Positions 27,861-35,188 of a DNA stretch of 35,638 nucleotides are shown in pieces (within the stretch, counting starts at the first letter, position 1; every line of letters starts with the position of its first letter). The notes below the pieces were generated by a model. The model saw nothing but the letters and a program-made list of their open reading frames with translations. It did not search any database and was not told the origin of the DNA. The stretch is from assembly GCF_025128055.1 (NCBI RefSeq), contig NZ_JAHLYS010000017.1, positions 1-35,638 of the forward strand, given 5' to 3'. This DNA comes from Synechococcus sp. CS-1329. GTDB taxonomy: Bacteria > Cyanobacteriota > Cyanobacteriia > PCC-6307 > Cyanobiaceae. Made by a program: the position numbers and the translations under genes.

Positions 27861-28811
27861 GTGCCCTGCGTCGGACTGATCGTCAACGACGGCAAGGATC
27901 TGGCCGTCAAGACGGCCGATCTGATCCAGAGCCGCTTTGAAGCGGCCGGCACCAGCGTGCTCAGGGTGAGCAGCTCCGGCGGGATGGTGGGTTTCGCCAA
28001 TCCCGACCACCACCTGCGCAGCCGTGGCTTCAGTGCCTGCGTGCCGGCGAGCTTTCACCCGGAGATGAGCCTGGCGGTGGTGCTGGGCGGCGACGGCACG
28101 GTGCTCTCCGCCGCGCGCCAGACCGCACCGATCGGGGTGCCGATCCTCACGGTCAACACCGGCCACCTGGGTTTCCTGGCCGAGGCCTACCTCAGTGAGC
28201 TTGACGGGGCCATGGAGCAGCTCCTCAGCGACCGCTGGAGCGTGGAGGAGCGCACGATGCTGGTGGTGAGCGTGATGCGCGGCGACCAGCGGCGCTGGGA
28301 GGTGCTCTGCCTCAACGAGATGGCCCTGCACCGGGAACCGCTCACGAGCATGTGTCATTTCGAGATCGCCATCGGCCGTCATGTGCCGGTGGACATCTCC
28401 GCCGATGGGGTGATCCTCTCGACCCCCACCGGATCCACCGCCTATGCCCTCAGCGCCGGCGGCCCCGTGATCACCCCCGACTGCCCGGTGCTGCAGCTCA
28501 CCCCGATCGCCCCCCATTCCCTCGCCTCCCGCGCCCTGGTGTTCAGCGACCAGGAACCCGTGACGGTGTTTCCAGCCACGCCGGAGCGGCTGATGATGGT
28601 GGTGGACGGCAGCGCCGGCTGCTACGTGTGGCCGGAAGATCGGGTGCTGATCCGCCGCAGCCCCCACCCGGCCCGCTTCGTGCGTCTGCAGGACCACGAG
28701 TTCTTCCAGGTGCTGCGCAACAAGCTGGGCTGGGGACTGCCCCATGTGGCCAAACCCAACAACGAGGAGTTCGGCGGCCGCGACGGCCCCGGTGCCGGAG
28801 AGGCGCCATGA
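27861..28811 (+). CDS. nadK: NAD(+) kinase
   Basis: NadK phosphorylates NAD to NADP, the photosynthetic electron acceptor. The 316-residue product from GTG 27861 has the diagnostic [58 protein letters not shown] and ending [15 protein letters not shown]. Cyanobacteria usually carry two such kinases; which one this is cannot be told from the window alone. An upstream open frame is only the end of pheS read in another frame. The stop overlaps the next gene by four bases (ATGA). Confidence 0.93.
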   Translation: MPCVGLIVNDGKDLAVKTADLIQSRFEAAGTSVLRVSSSGGMVGFANPDHHLRSRGFSACVPASFHPEMSLAVVLGGDGTVLSAARQTAPIGVPILTVNTGHLGFLAEAYLSELDGAMEQLLSDRWSVEERTMLVVSVMRGDQRRWEVLCLNEMALHREPLTSMCHFEIAIGRHVPVDISADGVILSTPTGSTAYALSAGGPVITPDCPVLQLTPIAPHSLASRALVFSDQEPVTVFPATPERLMMVVDGSAGCYVWPEDRVLIRRSPHPARFVRLQDHEFFQVLRNKLGWGLPHVAKPNNEEFGGRDGPGAGEAP

Positions 28812-29494
28812 CCAGCGGCGGGCCGCTGATCCTGCTGGTGGGCGAGCAGGCTGAGGCGATGGCGCCGCGTCTGGAGGCCTCCGGTTACCGCACCGCTCCG
28901 GTGGGAGCCCTGCCCGATCCGCCGGCGGCGGTGCTGGTGTCGGGGGCCGATGGGGTGGCCACGATTCCGGCCCTGCGCATGATTCTGGAGGAGGTGCCGA
29001 TCCTGCTGGATCTGGTCAACGACAGCATCGAGGCCCGCTCCCTCTGCTTCAGCTCCGGCGCCGACGATTTTTGGCTCTCCAGCGCCGGTGGCAGCGACCT
29101 GCTGATGCGTCTGCGCCTGCTGCTGCAGATCCGCGGTCGTCACCGCAGCGGCGGCGGCGGCCTGGTGCCCCCCCTGCAACTGGCCGACCTCAGCCTGGAT
29201 CCCGCCAGTCGGGAGGTGCGGCGGGGCCGCCGGCCCCTGGCGCTCACCGCCCGCGAATACCAGCTGCTGCTGACACTGATGAAGCAACCGGGCCTGGTGC
29301 TCAGCCGCGAGCAGATCCTCGCTGAGGTCTGGAACGACCAGCAGGGAACCGCCAGCAATGTGGTGGAGGTGTACGTGCGCTACCTGCGCCAGAAGCTGGA
29401 GGAGCACGGCGAGCGGCGGCTGATCCACACGGTGCGCGGACGGGGCTACTGCCTCTGCGAGCGTGCCCCCCGCCAGGAGCGCCCCGCCCCATGA
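28808..29494 (+). CDS. OmpR-type response regulator with degenerate receiver
   Basis: The 228-residue product has a receiver-like N-terminal half and a clear C-terminal OmpR/PhoB winged helix: [68 protein letters not shown] and [11 protein letters not shown]. In the receiver, the acidic pair expected after the first strand is replaced by GEQ ([16 protein letters not shown]), the phospho-acceptor Asp position reads VLVSGADG, and the Lys near the end of the domain is absent ([16 protein letters not shown]). It is therefore unlikely to work by ordinary phosphorylation. It is translationally coupled to nadK before it and to the DUF192 gene after it. Confidence 0.87.
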   Translation: MTSGGPLILLVGEQAEAMAPRLEASGYRTAPVGALPDPPAAVLVSGADGVATIPALRMILEEVPILLDLVNDSIEARSLCFSSGADDFWLSSAGGSDLLMRLRLLLQIRGRHRSGGGGLVPPLQLADLSLDPASREVRRGRRPLALTAREYQLLLTLMKQPGLVLSREQILAEVWNDQQGTASNVVEVYVRYLRQKLEEHGERRLIHTVRGRGYCLCERAPRQERPAP

Positions 29495-30030
29495 CCCTGT
29501 CCCGGCCGCAGCCGTCAACGTCGCCTTCGGCCTGGCGGGTGCCGCTGGGGCTGGTGCTGGGGGCCCTGGCCCTTGGCGCCCCCCGGACCCTCGCCGAGGC
29601 AGGGCCTCCTCAGGTGTTGCCGCTGGAGGCGGAGTGGTGCCTGGAGGACACCGGCGGCTGCATCCAGCTGGAGGTGCCCAGGACTCAGCGCCAGTACAGC
29701 CTGGGGCTGATGCAGCGCCCACCCCTGGGCCCGCTGCGCGGCATGTGGTTCCGTTTTGATCCGCCCGAGCCTGCGCGCTTCTGGATGCACCAGACCATCA
29801 GTCCACTGGACATGATCTTTGTGCGCGAGGGCCGGGTGATCGCCATCGAAGCCGCCGCCCAGCCCTGTCCGCGCCTGCCCTGCCGCAGCTACGGGCCCCA
29901 GGAGCCCGCCGATGGGGTGGTGGAGATCGATGCCGGCGAGGCGGCCCGCCTCGGCGTTGTTGTGGGATCTCCCGCGCCGATTCGCTGGCTCAGGCGGGGC
30001 AGCGCCCCTTCAGCACCAGCACCGGATTGA
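29491..30030 (+). CDS. Exported DUF192 family protein
   Basis: The 179-residue product has a signal segment (WRVPLGLVLGALALGAPRTL) and then the DUF192 domain: QLEVPRTQRQYSLGLMQRPP, LRGMWFRFDPPEPARFWMHQ, TISPLDMIFVREGRVIAIEA, and CPRLPCRSYGPQEPADGVVE. DUF192 proteins are small secreted or periplasmic barrel proteins of unknown function. The start overlaps the preceding regulator by four bases (ATGA), and its last 41 bases overlap the cobL end antisense. Confidence 0.88.
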   Translation: MTLSRPQPSTSPSAWRVPLGLVLGALALGAPRTLAEAGPPQVLPLEAEWCLEDTGGCIQLEVPRTQRQYSLGLMQRPPLGPLRGMWFRFDPPEPARFWMHQTISPLDMIFVREGRVIAIEAAAQPCPRLPCRSYGPQEPADGVVEIDAGEAARLGVVVGSPAPIRWLRRGSAPSAPAPD

Positions 30031-31306
30031 GCGGGGCCAGGCGGGTGCCCTCCGCCAGGGGAGCCCCGCGCCAGCACTGATGCTGGCTCACCGTCATGGC
30101 CAGGCCAGCGTGCTCCAGCAGGGGCCGCAGCTCCGGGAGGGCCTCCAGGGTGGCCAGCGGCATCACCACCACCCCCCGGGGGCGCAGCCGCTCCAGCACC
30201 GCCGCCAGCACGGCCACCCGCCCACGGCCACCGCCGCCGATCAGCACCCGGTCGGGGTCGGGGAAGCCGCTGAGCGCCTCTGGAGCCCGGCCTTCATGGA
30301 TCGCCGCCGGCCGCACCCCCAGGCGCTCGGCGTTGGCCCGGATCAGGGCCGCTGAGCCGCCGCGCTGCTCCAGGGCCCAGAGCTCCAGGGCCGGCCGCAG
30401 GCGCAGGGCCTCCAGGCCCACCGAGCCCACCCCGGCCCCCACGTCCCAGAGCACCCCGCCGGCGGGCAGCTCCAGGTCGGCGAGCAGCTGGATGCGCACC
30501 TCCCGCTTGGTCATCAGCCCGGGGCGATCGGGATGCTGCAGCCAGAGGCCGTCGTCGAGGCCGAACAGCGGCAGCTGGGTGGGATCGGCAGCGGAGGGCG
30601 GCTCGGCGATCAGCAGCACCAGGTGCAGGGGATCGAGATCGGCCGGCAGGGGCGCCTGGGGCGCCAGCCGCTGCACCCGCTCCTGGGGGTGACCGAGCCG
30701 CTCGCACAGCCACAGGGCATAGGCCGCCTCCAGGCCGGAGGCCGCCAGGATCCGCCGCACTTCCTCAGCGCCGCCGCGGCTGGGATCGGTGAGCACCGCC
30801 AGGGCGGCCGGCCGTTGCTGCAGGCGGGCCGCCAGCGGATCAGGCTCACGGCCGTGCAGGCTCAGCCACTGGGCGTCCTGCCAGGGGCGACCGAGGCGGG
30901 CGAAGGCCAGCTGCAGGCTGGAGGGGGCGGGATGAAAGCGCAGGCAGCTGCTGGGAAAGCGCTCCAGCAGCAGCCGGCCGATGCCGAACCAGAGCGGATC
31001 CCCTGAGGCGAGCAGCACCACCGCCTGGCCGGCGGCCATCGCCTGCTCCAGCTGGGGAAAGAGCTGCTCAGGGCGATCACTGGCGATCAGCTGTGGCGGT
31101 GACGCCGCGTCCGCCAGGGCCTGGCGCAGCTCCGGCAGCAACCGGGCGGGGGCCGCCAGCAGCTGGGCCTGGCGCACCAGGGCCGCCGCCGCTGCCGGCA
31201 GCGAGGCCAGGCCGGCGGCATCGGTGCCGATCACCTCGAGGTGCTGGGGCTGGTGCGGTGGCTGCACAGGGCGACTCCGGGGCGGCGGCTGGCCGGGCCT
31301 CGCCAT
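29990..31306 (-). CDS. cobL: Precorrin-6Y C5,15-methyltransferase (decarboxylating)
   Basis: CobL makes two SAM-dependent methylations, at C5 and C15, and decarboxylates the acetate side chain on the way to cobalamin. The 438-residue product is the fused form. The N-terminal CbiE part has LEVIGTDAAGLASLPAAAAA, VVLLASGDPLWFGIGRLLLE, and AVLTDPSRGGAEEVRRILAA; the C-terminal CbiT part begins after GLMTKREVRIQLLADLELP and has the SAM motif LWDVGAGVGSVGLEALRL, then VLIGGGGRGRVAVLAAVLER. Start is ATG 31306. With cobQ it supports de novo cobalamin-type synthesis. It is divergent from the 81-residue gene by 23 bases. Confidence 0.94.
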   Translation of the reverse strand: MARPGQPPPRSRPVQPPHQPQHLEVIGTDAAGLASLPAAAAALVRQAQLLAAPARLLPELRQALADAASPPQLIASDRPEQLFPQLEQAMAAGQAVVLLASGDPLWFGIGRLLLERFPSSCLRFHPAPSSLQLAFARLGRPWQDAQWLSLHGREPDPLAARLQQRPAALAVLTDPSRGGAEEVRRILAASGLEAAYALWLCERLGHPQERVQRLAPQAPLPADLDPLHLVLLIAEPPSAADPTQLPLFGLDDGLWLQHPDRPGLMTKREVRIQLLADLELPAGGVLWDVGAGVGSVGLEALRLRPALELWALEQRGGSAALIRANAERLGVRPAAIHEGRAPEALSGFPDPDRVLIGGGGRGRVAVLAAVLERLRPRGVVVMPLATLEALPELRPLLEHAGLAMTVSQHQCWRGAPLAEGTRLAPLNPVLVLKGRCPA

Positions 31307-31329
31307 GATGCCCGCGAGTTGATGCCGCC

Positions 31330-31575
31330 ATGGCAGCCCCTGAGCCCCCCTCCCGCCGCCAGCGCGTGCATGAGCTGGCCCTGGCCCTGCTGGCCCGCCA
31401 GAGTGAGATCGAGCTGCTCAGCCCCGAGGCCACCGGCGGCGGCGGCGAGGAGGCCGGTCTGTGGCTGGAGCGGAACCGGCGCGTGGTGCTGCGCTACCAG
31501 GCCGTGGTGCGCTCGGCCATCACCCTCGATGCCCTGATCGAGCAGGAAGTGGGCGCCGGGGCGGGCCAGCTCTGA
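31330..31575 (+). CDS. Small conserved hypothetical protein, 81 residues
   Basis: I do not recognise the family. The product is highly helical: RRQRVHELALALLARQSEIE, a Gly/Glu loop, GLWLERNRRVVLRYQAVVRS and TLDALIEQEVGAG. No signal peptide, Cys pair or membrane helix is visible; it is likely cytoplasmic. It sits 23 bases from the divergent cobL and 27 bases before the GH116 gene on the same strand, so it may be first gene of that operon. Confidence 0.6.
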   Translation: MAAPEPPSRRQRVHELALALLARQSEIELLSPEATGGGGEEAGLWLERNRRVVLRYQAVVRSAITLDALIEQEVGAGAGQL

Positions 31576-31602
31576 CAAGCTGACCCCATCTCGATCAGCA
31601 CC

Positions 31603-34125
31603 ATGGCTCCGTTCGGCCTGTCCGCCCTCTCCACGCTGCTGCGCGGGTCCGGCGCCGGTCGGCCCGCTCTGGCCCCGCCCGCCAGCTGGCAACGGCCGAT
31701 CGGCCAGGGCTGGGAGGCGCCCTACACAGTGCGCTACGCCAGCAACCTCGACGACGGCCCCAACCACGGCGCTCCCCTGGGTGGTTTCGGTGCCGGCTGC
31801 ATCGGCCGCGGCCCCGACGGCACCTTCAACCTCTGGCACCTCGATGGGGGTGAGCACTGGTTCGGGGTCCTGCCCGACTGCCAGTTCGCCCTCTACGAGC
31901 ACGACGGCAGCAGCAGCCGGGCGCGGGCCCTGGCCCTGGCGCCGGAGCGCGACGACTCGCAGCCTGAGGCCAGTGAGCGGCCCCTGGGGCGCTGGCAGTG
32001 GTTGGAGGGCAACGCCAGCAGCACAGAGGCAGGCAGCGGCACGGCCGGCAGCTACGCCGCCCGCTATCCGCTGCACTGGTTCGATTACAGGGCCGATTTC
32101 CGCGCCGAGGCCAGCTGCGAGGCGTTCAGTCCGATCCTCCCGGGCGACTACCAGCGCACCAGCTATCCGGTGGCGGTGTTCCGCTGGCGGCTGGCCAACC
32201 CCACCAAGGCGCCCCTGGATCTCTCGCTGCTGCTGAGCTGGCGCAACACCGTGGGCTGGTTCACCAACACCGACCCCAGCGCCGCCGTGGTCTTCCGCGA
32301 CGACGGCAGCCCCGAGCACAACTATGTGCCCGCCATCGGGGCGGGGCTGGGCCAGCGCAACCGCTGGGTCGATGCCCCCGGCCTCAAGGGCGTGCTGCTG
32401 GAGGGATCACCGAGCCAGCCGATCGCCGAGGGGCAGGGCCAGTGGTGTCTGGCGGTGCCAGACGACCTCGAAGGGGTGGAGGTGATGCGCTGCAGCCGCT
32501 GGGACCCCAGCGGTGATGGCGGCGAGATCTGGGAGGCCTTCAGCCGCGACGGCTCCATCCCCGACAGCAACAACGATCGCCGCAGCACCGGCCACGAGCA
32601 GGCCAGCGCCGCCATCGCCCTGCGGCTGAGGCTGGAGCCGGGGGCTGAGATCGAGCTGCCGCTGGTGATCAGCTGGGATCTGCCCGTGACCGCCTTCGCC
32701 ACCGGCAGTTCCGCCCTGCGCCGCTACACCGATTTCTTCGGAGCCACGGGCAGCAGCGCCGCCGCCATCGCCGCCGAAGCCCTGCGCGAGTGGCGCCAGT
32801 GGCGCGACGCGATCGAGGCCTGGCAGCAACCGGTGCTGGAGCGCAGCGATCTGCCCGAACCGCTGCGCATGGCCCTGTTCAACGAGCTCTACGACCTCTG
32901 CAGCGGCGGCAGCCTCTGGACCGCCGCCAGCTCCGCCGATCCGGTGGGCCGCTTCGGGGTGCTGGAGTGCCTCGACTACGCCTGGTACGAAAGCCTGGAC
33001 GTGCGGCTGTACGGCTCCTTCGCCCTGCTGCAGCTCTGGCCCGAACTGGACAAGGCGGTGCTGCGCAGCTTTGCCCGGGCCATCCCCGCCGCCGATGCCA
33101 CCCCCCGGCCGATCGGCTGGTATTTCACCCAGGGACGGGGCCGGGTGGAGGCGGCGCGCAAGCTGGCCGGTGCCACCCCCCACGACCTGGGCGCGCCGAA
33201 TGAGCGGCCCTTCGATGCCACCAATTACACCGCCTATCAAGACTGCAACCTCTGGAAGGACCTGGCCTCCGATTTCGTGCTGCAGGTGTGGCGCCTGTTC
33301 CGCCTCTCCCCCTCTGGCGAAGACCTGCGCTTCCTGGCCGACTGCTGGCCGGCGGTGGTGGAGGCCCTGCGCTACCTCAAGCAGTTCGACATCAACGACG
33401 ACGGGCTGCCCGACAACGGTGGCGCGCCGGACCAGACCTTCGATGACTGGCCCCTGCAGGGGGTGAGCGCCTACTGCGGTGCCCTCTGGATCGCGGCGCT
33501 GGAGGCGGCCCTGGCCATGGCCCAGCGCCTGCAGCTCGACCTCGGCCTCGACACCGGCGCCGAGCAGCGGGAATTCGGCAGCTGGCTGGAGCCCTCCCGG
33601 GCGAATTTCGATCGGCTGCTCTGGAACGGGGAGTACTACCGCATCGACGCCGGCAGCGGCACACCGGTGGTGATGGCCGACCAGCTCTGCGGCGATTTCT
33701 ATGCGCGTCTGCTGGGGCTGCCAGCGGTGGTGAGCGACGAGCGGGCCCTCTCCTCGCTGACGGCGATCCGTGAGGCCTGCTTCGAGAGCTTCGAAGGCGG
33801 GCGCCTGGGGGTGGCCAACGGCCTGCGCCGCGACGGCACGCCGCTCGACCCCAAGGGCACCCACCCACTGGAGGTGTGGACCGGCATCAATTTCGGCCTG
33901 GCGGCCTACTACCGCCTGATGGGCCAGACCGACACCGCCCTGGCGATCACCGGCGCCGTGGTGGGCCAGGTGTATGCGGGGGGGCTGCAGTTCCGCACAC
34001 CGGAGGCGATCACGGCGGTGGGTACGTTCCGCGCCTGCCACTACCTGCGGGCGATGGCGATCTGGGCGCTCTGGGCCACCCACACCGACTGGCAGCCGAT
34101 CCCCGGCGCGGAGCGCGAACCATGA
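31603..34125 (+). CDS. GH116 family glycoside hydrolase (GBA2-like beta-glucosidase)
   Basis: The 840-residue product has the N-terminal beta-sandwich domain (VRYASNLDDGPNHGAPLGGF, GAGCIGRGPDGTFNLWHLDG, FSPILPGDYQRTSYPVAVFR) and the C-terminal (alpha/alpha)6 barrel (DLPEPLRMALFNELYDLCSG). Candidate catalytic regions are GVLECLDYAWYESLDVRLYG, where Glu455 is the likely nucleophile region, and PDQTFDDWPLQGVSAYCGAL with Asp610 and Asp614 as acid/base candidates; residue assignment is by eye. GH116 enzymes act on beta-glucosides, including glucosylceramide; the substrate here is unknown and could be a glucosylated compatible solute or lipid. No signal peptide is seen. It overlaps the DUF3122 gene by four bases. 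Confidence 0.9.
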   Translation: MAPFGLSALSTLLRGSGAGRPALAPPASWQRPIGQGWEAPYTVRYASNLDDGPNHGAPLGGFGAGCIGRGPDGTFNLWHLDGGEHWFGVLPDCQFALYEHDGSSSRARALALAPERDDSQPEASERPLGRWQWLEGNASSTEAGSGTAGSYAARYPLHWFDYRADFRAEASCEAFSPILPGDYQRTSYPVAVFRWRLANPTKAPLDLSLLLSWRNTVGWFTNTDPSAAVVFRDDGSPEHNYVPAIGAGLGQRNRWVDAPGLKGVLLEGSPSQPIAEGQGQWCLAVPDDLEGVEVMRCSRWDPSGDGGEIWEAFSRDGSIPDSNNDRRSTGHEQASAAIALRLRLEPGAEIELPLVISWDLPVTAFATGSSALRRYTDFFGATGSSAAAIAAEALREWRQWRDAIEAWQQPVLERSDLPEPLRMALFNELYDLCSGGSLWTAASSADPVGRFGVLECLDYAWYESLDVRLYGSFALLQLWPELDKAVLRSFARAIPAADATPRPIGWYFTQGRGRVEAARKLAGATPHDLGAPNERPFDATNYTAYQDCNLWKDLASDFVLQVWRLFRLSPSGEDLRFLADCWPAVVEALRYLKQFDINDDGLPDNGGAPDQTFDDWPLQGVSAYCGALWIAALEAALAMAQRLQLDLGLDTGAEQREFGSWLEPSRANFDRLLWNGEYYRIDAGSGTPVVMADQLCGDFYARLLGLPAVVSDERALSSLTAIREACFESFEGGRLGVANGLRRDGTPLDPKGTHPLEVWTGINFGLAAYYRLMGQTDTALAITGAVVGQVYAGGLQFRTPEAITAVGTFRACHYLRAMAIWALWATHTDWQPIPGAEREP

Positions 34126-34631
34126 AGCGGCTGATCCACCGCGCCGGCCGGCTGCTGCTGGCCCTGGCCCTGGTGCTGGGCTGCCTGCTGGCCTCGCCCA
34201 CCAGCCCGGCGCTGGCGCACCTGCATGAGCACCCCAGCGAAACCGGAAGCCCGGTGCTGCGCAGCCTGGTGAGCCTGCGCGACCTCGATGACCAGGCCTG
34301 GCAGCTGGTGGCCTTCCGCGACGGTGAGCCCGGGGCACCCCTGCGCCTGCGGGTGGTGGGATACCCCGGCAAGGTGCGCCTGGATCACCCCACCGCTCTG
34401 CAGGTGCGCTCAGGCCCGTTCCAGTGGCAACTGAGCGACGTGACGCTGGAGAGCCCGGCTCTGGCGGGCGACGGCCGCTCCGCCGCCGCCGAATTCGATC
34501 TGGCCCCTCTGCTGGCGGAACTGAGCCAGAACCGACCGCTGAGACTGCGCTTGCCGGGGGTGTTCACGGAGCTGCCAGTTCCTCCGTTCGTGGTGGCGGA
34601 GTGGCGCAGCCTGAAGGCGCCACCGTCTTGA
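34122..34631 (+). CDS. Exported DUF3122 family protein
   Basis: The 169-residue product starts with a clear signal peptide (RLLLALALVLGCLLASPTSP, ending ALA) followed by HLHEHPSETGSPVLRSLVSL, DDQAWQLVAFR, RLRVVGYPGKVRLDHPTALQ and VVAEWRSLKAPPS. It matches my memory of the cyanobacterial DUF3122 family, of unknown function. Start ATG 34122 overlaps the GH116 stop (ATGA), so the two are coupled. The 3' side opens into the long structured intergenic region. Confidence 0.82.
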   Translation: MKRLIHRAGRLLLALALVLGCLLASPTSPALAHLHEHPSETGSPVLRSLVSLRDLDDQAWQLVAFRDGEPGAPLRLRVVGYPGKVRLDHPTALQVRSGPFQWQLSDVTLESPALAGDGRSAAAEFDLAPLLAELSQNRPLRLRLPGVFTELPVPPFVVAEWRSLKAPPS

Positions 34632-34663
34632 ATCAAGCCAGCGTGTTCACTGAATTCATGAGG

Positions 34664-34689
34664 TGATCATCGAGCGACTTCGATGATCA
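34664..34689. repeat. Perfect 10-bp inverted repeat with TGATCA ends
   Basis: tgatcatcga (34664-34673) and tcgatgatca (34680-34689) are exact reverse complements around gcgact, with one more G-U pair possible inside. It lies 33 bases after the DUF3122 stop. It has no T-run after it, so it may be a rho-independent-like hairpin without a tail, or an operator; the arms carry two of the four clustered TGATCA sites. Confidence 0.6.
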
Positions 34690-34770
34690 GATGATCAAAT
34701 CGCAAAAGTGATCAGCGGATTTTCAAGATACCAACCCACCAAGTACCTTTATTTTCTGAACTGCTCAATG

Positions 34771-34787
34771 GCTCTGATCCACAGAGC
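34771..34787. repeat. Perfect hairpin in the porin upstream region
   Basis: gctctg (34771-34776) and cagagc (34782-34787) pair perfectly around the five-base loop atcca. The role is unknown. Confidence 0.5.
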
Positions 34788-34874
34788 AAGAAGTGGCCAT
34801 ACTGACGCCCAGCCAATCAAGCTGATGTCACGAGTCGTTACAAGGACAAGTCTATCAGTGATCCGAATTGCAGC

Positions 34875-34927
34875 GATCAGCTGCACTGATCAGAGCGCAA
34901 TTTCATCCCGTCAAGCGACCTGACGGG
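34875..34927. repeat. Two consecutive hairpins in the porin upstream region
   Basis: gatcag (34875-34880) pairs with ctgatc (34886-34891) around ctgca, and cccgtca (34907-34913) pairs exactly with tgacggg (34921-34927) around agcgacc. Two such stems 15 bases apart, in a region free of genes, look like an RNA structure or a pair of binding sites. No T-run follows on either strand. Confidence 0.5.
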
Positions 34928-35153
34928 GCGGCGAAGAAATGACCAAATCTGACTCCATCAGCCTGGGCCACTCAGATTCTGCCAAGTCACAGCTCTGGAC
35001 TCAGGAGACCGATAACAGCACCTCGATGTAGTCGCAGGCACATCAATCGCTCAGATCGCAGGCCAGGAAGGCCCTTTGCCAAGCGTAGACACTGAGGCAA
35101 CCGTCACAAGCCCTGATCAGGCCTGGGGCAGGGCGCATTTCTGTACCACGTCA

Positions 35154-35170
35154 GTGGCAACACCAGCCAC
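35154..35170 (+). promoter_or_regulatory. Hairpin in the porin leader near the start codon
   Basis: gtggc (35154-35158) and gccac (35166-35170) pair perfectly around aacacca, 18 bases before the porin ATG. In the mRNA it would lie just upstream of the ribosome binding region and could affect translation start. No strong Shine-Dalgarno is seen. Confidence 0.35.
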
Positions 35171-35188
35171 GCCTGTGTGGAATGTCCG

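Larger units (their letters stand above)
34632..35188. other. Long structured intergenic region upstream of the porin
   Basis: This 557-base stretch has no convincing gene and is visibly less GC-rich than its surroundings. It contains several perfect short hairpins and six TGATCA palindromes. A 71-codon open frame at 34708-34923 has no recognisable domain or likely start context. I found no tRNA, no riboswitch I recognise and no match to the conserved core of the small RNA Yfr1. It probably holds the DUF3122 operon end, a porin promoter and one or more regulatory RNAs or a long 5' leader; the promoter itself I could not place. Confidence 0.6.

Noticed and set aside
32407-34338. 643-codon minus-strand frame opposite the GH116 gene
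   Set aside because: No domain and the plus-strand GH116 is certain; length is explained by high GC.
34708-34923. 71-codon plus-strand frame in the porin upstream region
   Set aside because: No recognisable domain, no ribosome binding site, and it runs through several hairpins; unlikely to be a gene.
34632-35188. Small RNA Yfr1 or a tRNA gene in the long gap
   Set aside because: I found neither the conserved Yfr1 core (actcctcacac) nor a tRNA T-arm or cloverleaf pattern.
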